Shown piece by piece: positions 22,954-34,264 of a stretch of DNA of 64,000 bases. How positions within the stretch are numbered: position 1 is the first letter of the stretch; each line of letters opens with the position of its first letter. The stretch lies in contig JAHCVI010000005.1 in assembly GCA_019096155.1 (NCBI GenBank), positions 506,468-570,467 on the forward strand, given 5' to 3'. This stretch comes from Staphylotrichum longicolle (Eukaryota; Ascomycota; Sordariomycetes; Sordariales; Chaetomiaceae). The position numbers and the translations under genes are program-made. A model generated the notes under the pieces. The model did no database searches, had not been told where the DNA came from, and saw nothing but the letters and a program-made list of their open reading frames with translations.

Positions 22954-24760
22954 TCATGTACCGTATCCCGTTACACTCGCAATGCAGATCCAAACCGTGG
23001 CGATAAGATGACCCCATACCCCATAGAAAGCATACGCTTTCTGAGCCTCTCCACACGCCTTAACGTCGTCCAGGGTGTATTCACCCTGACTGAAGCTCTT
23101 CCGAAGATTTTGAGGGAAAAGCTGAACCGGCAAAAATTCGAGAAGGTTGAGAGACAAGGAGCAATAGAGGGCAAAATAAATCTCCCTACTCGCAGCATCA
23201 CTAGCTTTGAGCTCGCGGGACAATAGATAGGCGAGCCAAAGGCCGAGCGAGCTTGCTGACTGGTATTGCAAAGCATCAAGAGCCGGAACAACAGCACCGG
23301 AGTTCTCGATGCCTCTTCTCTCAGAGGGCAAAGCACCGCCTTCATGGGGGGCATTATCCGCCTTTTCTGGCGCCGTCTTGCTGTCGCCTGCTTCTCTGTG
23401 GTGTGATTCGGTTTCCGGGAATTCGTTGCCGTGAGACCCTTCTTCCCTCTGATTAGCAGCTCTACGCTGCTCCAGGTTATCAGCAGGCAGAGTGCCTATT
23501 TGTGGCGAGGTAAGTTCGTCCATGGAGCCCAGTTCCTCCTGTAGAGTATCAGCATCGAGACTTTCAGGCAGCCACGAGGGTTTCAACAGAAACCTGTGGC
23601 ATGCCATGGAAGTCATTGCCAGGGCGATATTTGCCTCGACATCCGAGAATTCGGGACCCAGGGGTGCCAAGATGACGACGCTGGCAGAGAGAAGAAGAAG
23701 CCGAGTGTGATACGAATTGTGCGCCGTGGATATGAATATGGGGAGCGCAGCTGTTGTTGTAAAGTAGACAGCCCAATGAGCGATGGTCTTCCATGATATC
23801 TGCCCGCTAAGCGCACCAGTCTCAAGTGCCCATCTAACATCGAGTGTTTGGAAGGGCACCATCCGTAAGATGTTGGTGATCCAAGACATGACTTGAACGG
23901 TCAACGGAGTGGACCTGGTCCACGGGTGCGAACCAAATATCGCCGCTCGACAGTACATGATTGCTACTACTCGGAAAGACAGAGCAAAGTACAGCCTGGC
24001 TCTCATTTCAGGAATCGAGGATATGAAACTGGCGTACGAGACTCCAGGACCGGAATGTCGTACCAAGCAGCTCGAGGCGCCGTTCTCGCACTTTCGGAGG
24101 TGGCCTATTAAGGTGTCTTCAAAGAGCCCAGTGAGATACGCGGTTATTTCGCCAGTTCCTGGGCGGCCATTGGAAAGAGATCTGATTCGGACGAGCCCCG
24201 TGGCGAGAACATTCCGGCATGTCGTACCATTTTTAAGGTCCTGCACAAACGCCATGTGGTCAGCTTCCACGCATGATCAATCGTGGAGAAGAAAAACACA
24301 CGTCATAGGTTCTGCATGCTTGATAAAGAGCCAGCTCGTAGCTCTTTTTTGCGTAGTAGTTGGCATAGTTCATCCCAGACCACGTAACCGCACCAATAAC
24401 GACAGCAAGGAGAAACCCAAGTACAGCCGCGGTGCGCGAGAGACTGAATTTCTCGATATACCAGCCAAAGTCTGATCTAACGTCGGGCTGGAGAGAGGCG
24501 GTTTCCTGATTGTGCGGTTCGTCTGAGCCAGAATTTGCTGGCTCGAGAGTGCGGCCATTTGCAGGAGGAGGTGCGCCGGGCCGGGGGGTGTCAGCGGCGG
24601 CGGGAGAGACAGGCACGTTGACCGGCTCAGTTTCGCTGTTGGCATCAGCGACAAGGTCAGGCGTATTTGGCTCTTCCCCGCCTGAGTCGGAAGCCGGGCT
24701 TTCAGCATGCAAAAAATTCCGCCTGCCAGTGTCGCGGTGCAGTGGTCGTAGGCGGATCAT
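22954..24760 (-). CDS. Polytopic membrane protein of unknown function
   Basis: Two exons, 24760-24302 and 24240-22954, give 581 aa. The intron (GTGTGT...TGTGCAG with a GCTGAC branch site) joins TYD to DLK in phase 0. Residues 1-115 are polar, Pro/Glu/Ser-rich and disordered. A first hydrophobic helix follows at about 122-142 (VLGFLLAVVIGAV). Further hydrophobic spans include LYFALSFRVVAIMY, WAVYFTTTAALPIFIS, LLLLSASVVILAPLG, LGLWLAYLL, IYFALYCSLSLNLLEF and GHLIATVWICIA. Between the fourth and fifth spans is a charged loop of about 130 residues. I do not recognise the family. It lies between two HET genes, all on the minus strand, so a link to the cell-death island is possible but unproven. 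Confidence 0.65.
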
Positions 24761-25820
24761 ATTTCCACTCTGCGGTGATGGAGATTGTTGTTCGGAGATG
24801 AAGAGTGGTGGCTCCTCGAGTGATTTCGACTTTTACACCAGTGGCAAAAATTTTTCCTGTAGGTAAGGTACCTAAGGTAGTCAGCCTTGCGAGGTGCCTT
24901 GCCGGACCAACTTGTTGATCCGGCCACTGCACGATGGAAACCTTGAGGGGGAACAGGGGTTTGGCAAGGCTGCCGGAGCCCTTGTTTCAGCTTTCAGTCC
25001 CTACCCTGGAAGCTTTTTCTTGGTCATGAACTGTGGTCACAAGGCGATGTTAGGATCACACCGCGATGTGGATGAGAAGCGCAATGAGGAAACGGAATAG
25101 TAAAAATCGAGCCGGTATGCGTCCTCTACCGTCTGATCCGTCTTTGACATGTGACCAAGACTTGCCGAGTTAGCAATCTCGACCCCAAAAGAAAGTGAGC
25201 AACCAAGTCGAGCTTCGCATTTTCGCCCGCCCTCAAAACGAGACGGCTTCTGGTCTTCGTCGTCGCTCAAAGGGTGCGGTTTCTCGTCCTCGTAGCTGCT
25301 AGTCTCGGGTCCTTTTGAGCAGACAGACAACTTCTATAGGCAAAATTGGCTTTAAATGAGCGAAAGGGTTTCAGTGGCAGCAAGTGGTGAGGTTGAGTGC
25401 CATACTGTGGTAGGGTTTAAGGGTAATCATATGATATGTAAGAGGTTGAACTGAACCGAAGGAAGAAACGCTGTACATGATTCAATCCACAGCAGACTGT
25501 TGCCACCTTGGATCTAGGCGCACCGATAACTACCTGGTAATATTGCTCGCAGGTGGAGACAAGAGGCCATCTAGCGGTATCAAGCCTTTTTGTCTGTTGG
25601 TCGCTAGTATACCATACTAACGTGAAAGAAGTAATTTGTCCCTTTCTTCACACGCTAGTATGCCAAACTAACGTGAAAGGAGTGATTAGGCCCTTTCTTC
25701 ATTTTGCAACCGCAACCCCCATGACTCTGTTGTCCCAGGCTCGCTTCGAGACTCTGAACTCCTTCACCTCCGCATCGTCTCGCGTCCATTCTCCTCCCGC
25801 CAACTTGAACAACGCCCGTT
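24761..25820. promoter_or_regulatory. Divergent spacer with a 51-bp direct repeat
   Basis: It separates the membrane-protein gene from the DUF7136-like gene. No gene is supported. The right part has two imperfect 51-bp tandem copies, 25603-25704. Confidence 0.5.
25603..25704. repeat. Imperfect 51-bp tandem direct repeat
   Basis: Copies start at 25603 and 25654. Both carry GCTAGTAT, ACTAACGTGAAAG and CCCTTTCTTCA in the same order, with scattered substitutions, mostly A in copy 1 against G in copy 2. The array ends about 115 bp before the ATG at 25821. Confidence 0.75.
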
Positions 25821-26402
25821 ATGCGCCTCTCCTCCCAGGCCGTTTGGTCCCTCGCGGCCTCACTCGCCTATCTCAGCGCCGCCGTCAATGCTGCCACCGA
25901 CAACATCATGGAAATCGACCTGGTGTTCCCTCGCCCTGGCGAGTTCTACGCGCCAACGCCGTATATGCCCGTCGTATTTGCTTTGAGAACCCCCAAACTC
26001 GCGCAATACACCGACCCGTATATCGACGTTCGAGTCTCCAACCTGTCTATGGATGGGCAATGGTGGAAGTACGTCCAGCGCTTGGACGGGGCGAACCGGA
26101 GCAGCGACGAACCCTACTTTGTCTACACCCTTCTCGATACATTTACACAGCCGGGCGTGTGGAAGATTTCTTACGATCTGTGGTGGTACAGCTGCAAGCT
26201 GAACCCTGCCGGGGATTTTCGCGGATACAAGACCGACCACTGGGAGTGCCAGGAATCCGTTTCCGCCCGGTTCTATACCAGGGATGGCGGGAAGGCCATC
26301 GATCTTGCCGCGACTCCGGCCGACATTCGCTGTCCTGGGGAAGCCGTCGCAGGCCCCTCGTGCCTGGCAGCTGCAGTTGGGATCTTTCAAGTTCTGGCTT
26401 GA
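25821..26402 (+). CDS. Small secreted DUF7136-like protein
   Basis: One exon, 193 aa. Residues 1 to about 24 form a signal peptide ending in a VNA-A site. The mature protein opens with the family hallmark, IMEIDLVFPRPGEFYAP then PVVFAL, followed by paired Trp residues (MDGQWWKY, KISYDLWWYSC), an extracellular beta-rich texture and four cysteines. These fit the fungal DUF7136 family of unknown role. The last 20 residues are more divergent than usual and may reflect decay or a missed intron. The promoter has the 51-bp direct repeat. It sits between genes of the HET island, on the opposite strand. Confidence 0.7.
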   Translation: MRLSSQAVWSLAASLAYLSAAVNAATDNIMEIDLVFPRPGEFYAPTPYMPVVFALRTPKLAQYTDPYIDVRVSNLSMDGQWWKYVQRLDGANRSSDEPYFVYTLLDTFTQPGVWKISYDLWWYSCKLNPAGDFRGYKTDHWECQESVSARFYTRDGGKAIDLAATPADIRCPGEAVAGPSCLAAAVGIFQVLA

Positions 26403-26797
26403 GTGGTTAATGGTTTATGGTTCATGGGGAGCGTGGGCTTGGTTAGTTGCCTGCTTGACAGGTTTCTCTTTGTGTACTCTCATTCTGGGGAGGACGGATA
26501 TGGTCGTATGTGTTTGCTCAGGTCTGGAACCGGCGTTTAAGGGGACATGTTGGGGCCTAGCGGTTGGGGCAGATGTAAGAAAAGAGTCGAAACCTGAGAC
26601 TGTTTTGCCGGTTGTGAGGGTTCCGAGGCTGAGCAAGGAAGTTGAGGACTGATATGAGGACGGGGACGCAACGAAAGGAAGAGGAGGGAAGTCGATAATG
26701 GTGAAACAAGTTTGGGAATGGTGAATGTGGTGACTGTTCCTATCGGTGGCAAACTTCCACGCGGTTGTTTCGGAGAGTCGTTTCATTCGCACCTTAC
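26403..26797. other. Convergent spacer
   Basis: This is the 3' flank shared by the DUF7136-like gene and the second HET gene. No gene is seen. Confidence 0.5.
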
Positions 26798-28783
26798 TTA
26801 TCTCAAAACAATAACTCTCGCCGGCTCCTGTTTCATCAGCCAAAACCTGAAGTCATCCACAAACGCGATCCCCACCAGCTCCCGCTCCGCATCCACACCT
26901 TCTCTAACAACAAACGGAAACGACCCCCCGGGGAAATACACAATCTCGTCGCCAACCTCACACCCCGGCGACGCCAGCCCCAAGTGTCCCGAACTCAGCC
27001 GAAAAGCCCGGCATTGGTTCTTCGCATGCCAGAGGATACTCGCCGCATAAGTCTGCACCTTGTGCTTCTCCATTTTGTCTTGCTCAAGAGATCCGTATAC
27101 TGCCTCATCACGAAACATGGCCGCCAAAAGGTGGTAGTACCGCTCTGGCTGGTCGCGCCGCCATGTATCCGACACTGGACTGCGCATGGCGCATAGGGAG
27201 CGGGCGAGACGGGCGCGGTCTTGGGCGCGGCGCGTCATGCCAACCACCACCGGGTCAGAGTTGTTCAGGTACTGGGCTTGCTCCTCTGCTGGCGAGAGAA
27301 GGAGTTCGTTTTCGACCGAAGAGAGCCACTCCAACAGGGTGGTTGTGAAGGGATCTGCGCCCCGAGCCATGAGCGTCGCCCAATCACGGCCGCCGGGCAG
27401 TGCCGGAGCGAGCTTGGTGATAGTTCCGACGTGGGCGGCGCGGATGGGAAGGCGGAATTTGTCAGCCACATCGAACGTTACATGAGCGGTTTCTAGACTT
27501 GGTTGGTCCTGCGCGGTGCGAAATGTGCAGAAGAAGACGTGGCTCATTGACCTCCAGTCGGGAACCCACGACGGTAGGCCTGTCGTCGCCTTGGTTGACA
27601 GCGCAAACGCAAGTGAGTCTGTATACCCGTTTGCAACCAGACGGCGAGTGACATCCGTAAACACGTCTTCGACGGGCTGGGTATAGTCCGGGATGATGCC
27701 TAGGGCCTCGCGGTCCTCAGCAAGACCCAACAGGGCATACACGTAGTCCCGTGGATCCGTCGCCTTGTAACCCATGCCCGATCGTAGATAGAATAAAAGG
27801 TGGTACAGACCGCGTTCGCGCGTCTGTGTGGCCCGCTCACTCCCTGCGAGGAAGCGAGGCATTGGCCGCTGGTCCACCAGTGAGTACGTCAACTTGTCGG
27901 TGATCGGGTCACCCAACCGCTCGCTCACGTCTCCGGAGAGCGCGCCAAACAGCGACGTTGCCTCATTCATTATGAGCAATGCTGTGTGCAGTCCCCAAGC
28001 TTTGGTATTCCCGCATAGAAACAGTATGTCTCGTGCCGAAACCATCTCCTGAATGATCCACACCCTTTCCCAGTACTCCCGTCTTGATAACGCGAGAACG
28101 GCCGTGTATGCATCGGGTCCGAAACTGCCGCGTCGGCTCTTGGTTCCGCGAAAGATCCTCTCGACGCCCTCCCACAGCTGCACCCTCATTGAAGCAGGGG
28201 ACAGGCTTGTCTTCGCACCCGAGTTGTGTCTTCTTCTCCCCCGCCATGTCCCGATTCTCTTGCCCATCTTTCGAACTTGCTCTAGGGCCGCGATGGCCAG
28301 ATCGCTGTTATCATCCGCGCGACCGAGCCATGCAATCACGCCGGCTGCGCGCGAGTACACACGGTCCATCAGCCGAACTTGATGACTCTGCTCGTCTTTG
28401 TCGGATTGGTTGATGCAGAGTCCGTCGGCCCAGATGATGCGACATGATGTTTGGGACAGGACGGCAGTGAGCGCATCGTGGAGGGACTGATTGATCTTGG
28501 TGGAGATGGAGTTGACGACGACGGTGCATGTCGGTGTCGGGTCACCCCAGACGTAGGATAGGGCGTGGTATTTCGGAGTCTCATCCGCGGCTCGAAGGGA
28601 GAAGAGCGATTTGAGGGCGGAAGTTCGTGGCTGAGCTTCTGAGATATTTTGTGCAGCATATAGATGGAGGGATGTGATGATCAGGGTGCATTCGAGAGGT
28701 GAGCCGACGCGGAGTGGCTTGAGATGGAGGAGACGAATTTCGTGCTGGGCTGGGTTGAGGGGTGTGTAGAGGACTGCTGACAT
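26798..28783 (-). CDS. HET-domain protein, divergent partner of CHAT-NTPase gene
   Basis: One exon, 661 aa. Residues 71-240 carry the HET core: YHALSYVWGD, then IIWADGLCINQSD, then DRVYSRAAGVIAWLGRAD. Downstream are features of the long fungal HET class: REYWERVWIIQEM, CGNTKAWG, DPRDYVYALLGLAED, PDYTQPVEDVF and LPSWVPDW. No second effector or repeat domain is visible at the C-terminus. Proteins of this type act in heterokaryon incompatibility and HET-dependent cell death. It starts 285 bp from the CHAT-NTPase gene on the other strand, so the two probably share a promoter region and may act as a receptor-effector or guard pair. That pairing is inferred from position only. Confidence 0.9.
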   Translation of the reverse strand: MSAVLYTPLNPAQHEIRLLHLKPLRVGSPLECTLIITSLHLYAAQNISEAQPRTSALKSLFSLRAADETPKYHALSYVWGDPTPTCTVVVNSISTKINQSLHDALTAVLSQTSCRIIWADGLCINQSDKDEQSHQVRLMDRVYSRAAGVIAWLGRADDNSDLAIAALEQVRKMGKRIGTWRGRRRHNSGAKTSLSPASMRVQLWEGVERIFRGTKSRRGSFGPDAYTAVLALSRREYWERVWIIQEMVSARDILFLCGNTKAWGLHTALLIMNEATSLFGALSGDVSERLGDPITDKLTYSLVDQRPMPRFLAGSERATQTRERGLYHLLFYLRSGMGYKATDPRDYVYALLGLAEDREALGIIPDYTQPVEDVFTDVTRRLVANGYTDSLAFALSTKATTGLPSWVPDWRSMSHVFFCTFRTAQDQPSLETAHVTFDVADKFRLPIRAAHVGTITKLAPALPGGRDWATLMARGADPFTTTLLEWLSSVENELLLSPAEEQAQYLNNSDPVVVGMTRRAQDRARLARSLCAMRSPVSDTWRRDQPERYYHLLAAMFRDEAVYGSLEQDKMEKHKVQTYAASILWHAKNQCRAFRLSSGHLGLASPGCEVGDEIVYFPGGSFPFVVREGVDAERELVGIAFVDDFRFWLMKQEPARVIVLR

Positions 28784-29068
28784 GTTCAGTGACCAGGAAA
28801 GGTTTTGAGTTGTGAAGTCGCGAAGGGACAGTTGCTCGGTTTTTACGCGGGGATTGGCAATGAGGACACGCTGAGAAATATGGCGAATTTGGTGACTGTT
28901 TATATTGGTGGCGAAGTTCCGCGTGGTTGAGATAGCTGTCCAATCCCTGACGTTTTCTCCAGCTCAGCCGCACTGAGGACGCCAATAACCTCTGCTCACA
29001 TGTTCACCAGGCTTGCGGAATTCCAAGGCCTCCCTCACTGACATTATCCCACGTCATTCTTAAAAGAG
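28784..29068. promoter_or_regulatory. Shared bidirectional promoter region, HET and CHAT-NTPase
   Basis: 285 bp lie between two divergent start codons. No clear TATA box or palindrome stands out. If the CHAT-NTPase start is further right (see that entry), the spacer is up to about 430 bp. Confidence 0.5.
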
Positions 29069-32000
29069 TTGAAGGCACCATTACTTTCGCTTTGTGTCCG
29101 CACCACGTCGAGAACCTTTGAACTGTGCGGTTCTGTGATAGAGGTTTTATTGTTCATCCTCCACACCCCATGCCAGTCGTTCTCATCAACGGGCACCTAC
29201 CTAGACTTCTGTCATGCCGTTCGACATCCGCATTCAGGATATACTCCCCACGGCCCGCGCACACAGGCCAAATCTTCCGAATCTTCAGAATGGAATGTTC
29301 AGGTTAACACAGGCTCCGGGTCGTCCAATATCCAACTGCGCGATCCACTTGCCGCACTGGCGGAGCTCGTGAGCGACGACGAGAACGACGAGCCGGCGAA
29401 GATAATTGCGTGGTATCTCGAGAATCATGCCAGCGAACCCTTCGAGAAATCCAAAGCCGAAAGCGCAAAAAGGCTTATCTCAGCGTACGGTTGCAACCTC
29501 GCCTCACAGATTGCCGAGACTGGTCTGGTCCCCCAGGATGGATATGTCCAGCTGCATGTGGTCACAGCGGGGTCAGGGGAGGGGGAAAACAAGGAGGGTG
29601 GGCTATCCATTCAGCACCTACTTTGGGAGGTGCTGGAAGACCCCGAGGTCTGGTCCAAGACGGAGCGTCGTCCACAAAGCGTGAGCGTTGTCCGGTCCCT
29701 CCAGTCCGTAACGGGCGTGGAAGCAGGGTGCCCACCAACGACTGTGCTGGCAGAGCACCGAGATGGGCTGGACGGCAAAAGGTTCAACATCCTCCTTGTC
29801 GTGTCTAGGCCCTGCCCAGAGAAGGATGTCGACTATCAACTCGTGGCAAACGCTCTGATGAGTGTCATCGATCAGCTTCCACCCCAGCTGGATGGCCAAA
29901 CGACGCTCACCATTCTCAGACCACCCACTTGGCAGGCGTTCCAGGATCATCTGCAAGAACACCCGCACTTTTACGACTTGGTTCACTTCGATATGAAAGG
30001 CGCCATCCCACCCGTGGCGGGTAGACCCACGGCCGTGCTCGAGTTCTGCCAGCCGGGCAAGCAAAACCCTCTGAGACTAAGGCCAGATTACCGGACCGGA
30101 GACCTAGTAGGCAAAGAACTCGCCGTGGCTGGTGCTAACACAGTCGTGCTCAATGCCTGCGACTCGGCTAGTTTCCGCCACGCCTCGTCCGGTAGCAACC
30201 TTGCCGAAGTGCTTCTGGGCCATGGCGTACAGTCAGTCGTGGCTATGGCATACAAGGTAGTCGAAGAAAGCGTCGAGATTTTTATGGGATCCTTTTACCG
30301 ATCCCTTCTCGCCCACGGAATGACGGTCACCGATGCGGCTCGAACCGCGCGCTCGGAACTGCTTCGCAACCAATCGAGAAGAGCCCACTACATGTTGACC
30401 GTGCAACTAGCCGACTATATCGTACCGGTCGTCTACGTGTCAAGCATAGCAACAGATGCAAACACCGTCAGTCCGGAAAAGGTCCCCTTTGCCTCGGTCC
30501 GACGCACACTAGAGTCGATAAAGCAAGCGGTACCATCCCACCGGTTGTCTGCAAAGGCCAAAACGCACCGGCCTCGGCTGCTGTCAGGCAGAGACTGCGA
30601 CATTGTCAAGCTGGAGACCCTCCTCCCCGTCGCGCGGCTCGTCTTCCTACACGGGCAAGGTGGCATTGGAAAGACAGAGTTACTGCGGTACCTGTGCCGC
30701 TGGTGGAAGTCGTCTGGTTGGATTGACACGGCGGTCTACATCGACTTTGACGACCTGAACTCCGAGAAGACCGAAACTTACCGCTCAATGAGCGATGTTG
30801 TCGCATCCATCGCGGAGCAACTGCACCTCCCACCCGACGAGCGGTCGGAGAAGGATATCATAAGAAGACTCCAACGAGGCAAATATCTACTGGTCTTCGA
30901 CAGCGCTGATGTCTTTGAAGACCCCATAACGGGGAGAGGTCGGGATGCAATGACAGAGCCGCTGAAAGCGTTTATACGGGCGACAGCCAAGGGACAGTCT
31001 ATGGTCATTGTCGCATCTCGGCTCGATACGACCTCCATCGCCGACATCCCCTTTCCACACCACAACTACCCTCTATCTGGTCTTTCCGTAATCAACTCGG
31101 TGAGCTTGCTTCAGAATCTCTCCTGCCCGTCCGTCAATGAGCTGCCCGACACATTCTATAGACGAGGAAACATCGATTCCCTACGCCGTGCAGCCATCGT
31201 TCTCGAGGGAAATCCAGCGGCCATCAGGCTAGTCGCGCCAGAGCTGAAGAGTGTAAACTACGACGGCGAAAAGTTCTTCAGCACCATGTTTTATGGCGTC
31301 TTTAAGGGGCTTTCAGCCGGACAAGGTGGTCCATCCGATTCCCGGTTTGCGAAGTCTCTCAACCAGGCGCTCTGCTCGACATCCTTCATTGACACCCGAA
31401 AGACGTTGATCAAAGCCTCTCAGTTTGCGCCCTTCTTCAACGTCATGCCCAAGGACCTGACCATCTACTATTGGTTTCTCTACCTTTCCGTATCCCGGTA
31501 CTTCACCGAGGGTAACTTCGAGCACTGGATATCAGAATAGTTCCTTGAGATTGTTAACAAGGGCCGTATGGCGCAGAGTCTGCGTCTGTACTGGTCTGAT
31601 ACCGAGGACAAGCTGATCAGGGCTGGCATCCTCAGCCACGCAACAGTTACCACCGAGAGCGGCGAAACGATGGCCTGTTACCACGTCCACCCAATGTACA
31701 CCCTGCTGAGCCGCGCCCTGATGAACGATGAAACCTGGAAGGAGGCGCGCTTCGCTTTCATCCGCCAGGCGCTGGTCTGGGGCTTCGACTACCGCACCCG
31801 CAAAAGCAAGGGATGGGCCAGGGTGGAGTGGGACGGGCTAGACACGCAGCACGAGGACCACCTGCACAACTGGCGGGCGACGGCGCTGGCGTGGGCGGTG
31901 CAGGACGGCAAGCCGCTGGCCGAGGTCGAGCGCATGGGCGTCTCGCTGGTCGACTGCGTCGACATGGTCCTGACGCGCGCCGAGTGGGGGAGCCCGCGCG

Positions 32001-33622
32001 CCGTCCGCCTGCTGGCGCCGCATTACCGCGCCTACGTCCTCCGCGCTGTGACGACGGGGCTGCTCCGCCCCGGCAGCGTGCCCACCGGCTCCGGCCTTCA
32101 AGCCATCCTCACCTACACCTGGGGCCTGTGGGAGCTGGAGGGGAGCGTGATCAAGTCGACCGCCGAGGCTAAGTCGGCCCTCGTACAGGCTGCCCTCGGC
32201 GCCGTCGATCGCTGGCGGGCTGCGGGGAGGAGGGACCTCCCTCGGTCGCAGGAGATTTCGTACCACCAGCTGCGCTACGCCGAGGCGCAGATTGCACACG
32301 ACGAGGGCGACTTGCCCCGTGCCAAGGCCCTCTTCGAGCGCAACCTGTCGACCGAACCTGTCGCCGCAGACCTGGACGCCGCCGGCATTCTTCGCCGCTG
32401 CTACGCAAAGTCTCTCCTTCGCTGGGGTGCTTGCGCTGCAGAGCAGATGGCACGGGACGGCAAGATCCCTGATTTCGAGCAGCGGATGAAGGACGCGGCT
32501 GAATCATGGATTCTCGTGTGCAAGCCGGAGAACATGATGAATGGCCTGGCGGCTCTCATGGCGGAGAACCCGACGCAGGTAGCCACCGCGAGCCTAGGGG
32601 ACCTATTTGTCGCGGTTCAGGACGCTGAGCGCGAAACTGTGGCAAAGTTTGCAGCCTTTACCCACACCACGTTAAACATGCCGGTGCTCGAACTCGTAGC
32701 GGATTTCATAGGGGAGGTCTGGGGTGGCTTGCAGCCACGCGACGGGAGCACCGTCACTCGAGGTAATGCCGCAGATCTGACGGAAGATGATCGTTCCAAG
32801 GACGGACAAAAAGGAGCCTCCAGAAACACACAGGCACTTGTGAACCAGCTATCCAGCGTTCTCGCATCAGCCGGGCGACGGCGAAGAAGAAACGATGACA
32901 CTCATCAGCCATACCTCAACATGGTCCGCGACGGTTACCGCTCAGCCGAAGCCGACCTGCGCGAGATGGCCGGCGACAACAGGGGAGCGGCGCAAGCAAT
33001 GCAGGCCGAATTTGCCCGGGAGGCCCTCAGCTCGACGCAGAACACGGGCTGGCAGCACTTGTCCAGGATGCACATCAACATGTACAGGCTCGCCGTGGAG
33101 AGCACGCCGCCGGACTACCGGGCCGCCCTGGCCCATCTCAAGGAGGACTGGAACCAGCACCACGGCGTCGGGATGCCCAAGATGCAGGAGTGTTACGCCC
33201 ACCTCCGGTTCGCCACCTGCTACCACGCCCTCGGCCAGATCGCCGATGCTGCGAGGTCCGTCATAGAGTTGTACCAGGTCGCCAACGGGCTGAACCCGGG
33301 CGACGTGCCCACGGGAAACGTCGCGGGCGTGCAGGAGTGGCTGTGCGAGCAGATCGTCGGCATGGAGGCGCTGCGTGTGTTCTTGCGGCGCAGGGCTGTT
33401 CTCTTCAACACGCCCCAGGCCGCGGGGCTCGGGTTGAGGGAGAGGATCCGGATGCGCACGATCATGGGCGTGGCGACGGACATTGTCGAGGAGCGGCGCA
33501 AGTTTAGGGAGACCGTCCGGGACATGAAGGAGACGCTGGGGGAGCTCAGGGAGCACATGGTGGAGCGGAATGAAGATGGGGTGGTTGCCCAGATTGATGA
33601 GACGATGCGAGGGTGGGATTAG
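29069..33622 (+). CDS. CHAT protease - STAND-type NTPase - helical repeat protein, interrupted by in-frame TAG
   Basis: The frame runs 823 codons to a TAG at 31538-31540 and then continues in the same frame for 694 codons to 33622. Residues about 170-460 are a CHAT caspase-like protease. The catalytic His is in LVHFDMKG (H306) and the Cys in VVLNACDSA (C364). Residues about 505-760 form a nucleotide-binding module with Walker A GQGGIGKTE (529-537) and a hydrophobic-Asp stretch KYLLVFDSAD. After the TAG come about 680 residues of TPR-like helices. This is NLR architecture: effector, NTPase, sensor repeats. The first 60 codons look unlike coding sequence; the true start may be further right or spliced, since an ATG at 29215 in another frame opens MPFDIRIQDIL. 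The TAG could be a CAG-to-TAG mutation, separating effector from sensor and probably inactivating recognition. It diverges from a HET gene. Confidence 0.8.
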
Positions 33623-34264
33623 ATTCTGCACGGTTAGCCTCTTGCGCGATTGGCTCCAGCCCAGCTTTGGCTTCGGCCGCTTTAGGGGGGGTGGATGAGC
33701 TAGGGGGAGGCTGTGAGCCGAGGTACTGGCTGTAGCTGACCCTGCTCCGTCGGTCCCGGGAGCTCGGGTGAGCCAGGGGGCCGACGGGAAGGATCAGACA
33801 CTGCACCTAAGCACCCAGACACTGGATTCGAGACGCCGTTCTTCTCTTCATTGCTAAATGCTTGATCGATGGCAACATGACACAACGTTCCTGTCTCACT
33901 GCCACTTGCGCAAAACCAGTATTTATCTGGCGCCTCCAGGTGAATTTCAGAATGACAGCAAGATGATGCGACTTGATTACCTCTCCACAACCTTGCCGTG
34001 GCTTGCCTGCAATCGTTGGCGGTTCCTTAAGTGACGCTAAAATTATCAAACTTGACAGTCTCAAACAGGATGTCGATCACATGCGAGCCTAACGGCAGTC
34101 TAAATCCAGTCGCAAGAAAAGCCTTTTTAAACTGAGGCCACAGCTGAGCATAAAAGGGGTCTGGGTGTCCATGTCATCAAGTGCTGAGAAGGACAATCCC
34201 TTAAGGACAATTACCTAGGTAGCTATTTGGAATCATCACTTACAGCCATCCCACACCATTTTCT
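33623..34264. other. Spacer upstream of carbonic anhydrase
   Basis: No gene is seen. It carries TACCTAGGTA (34212-34221), a 10-bp palindrome of the type repeated in other spacers here. Confidence 0.5.
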
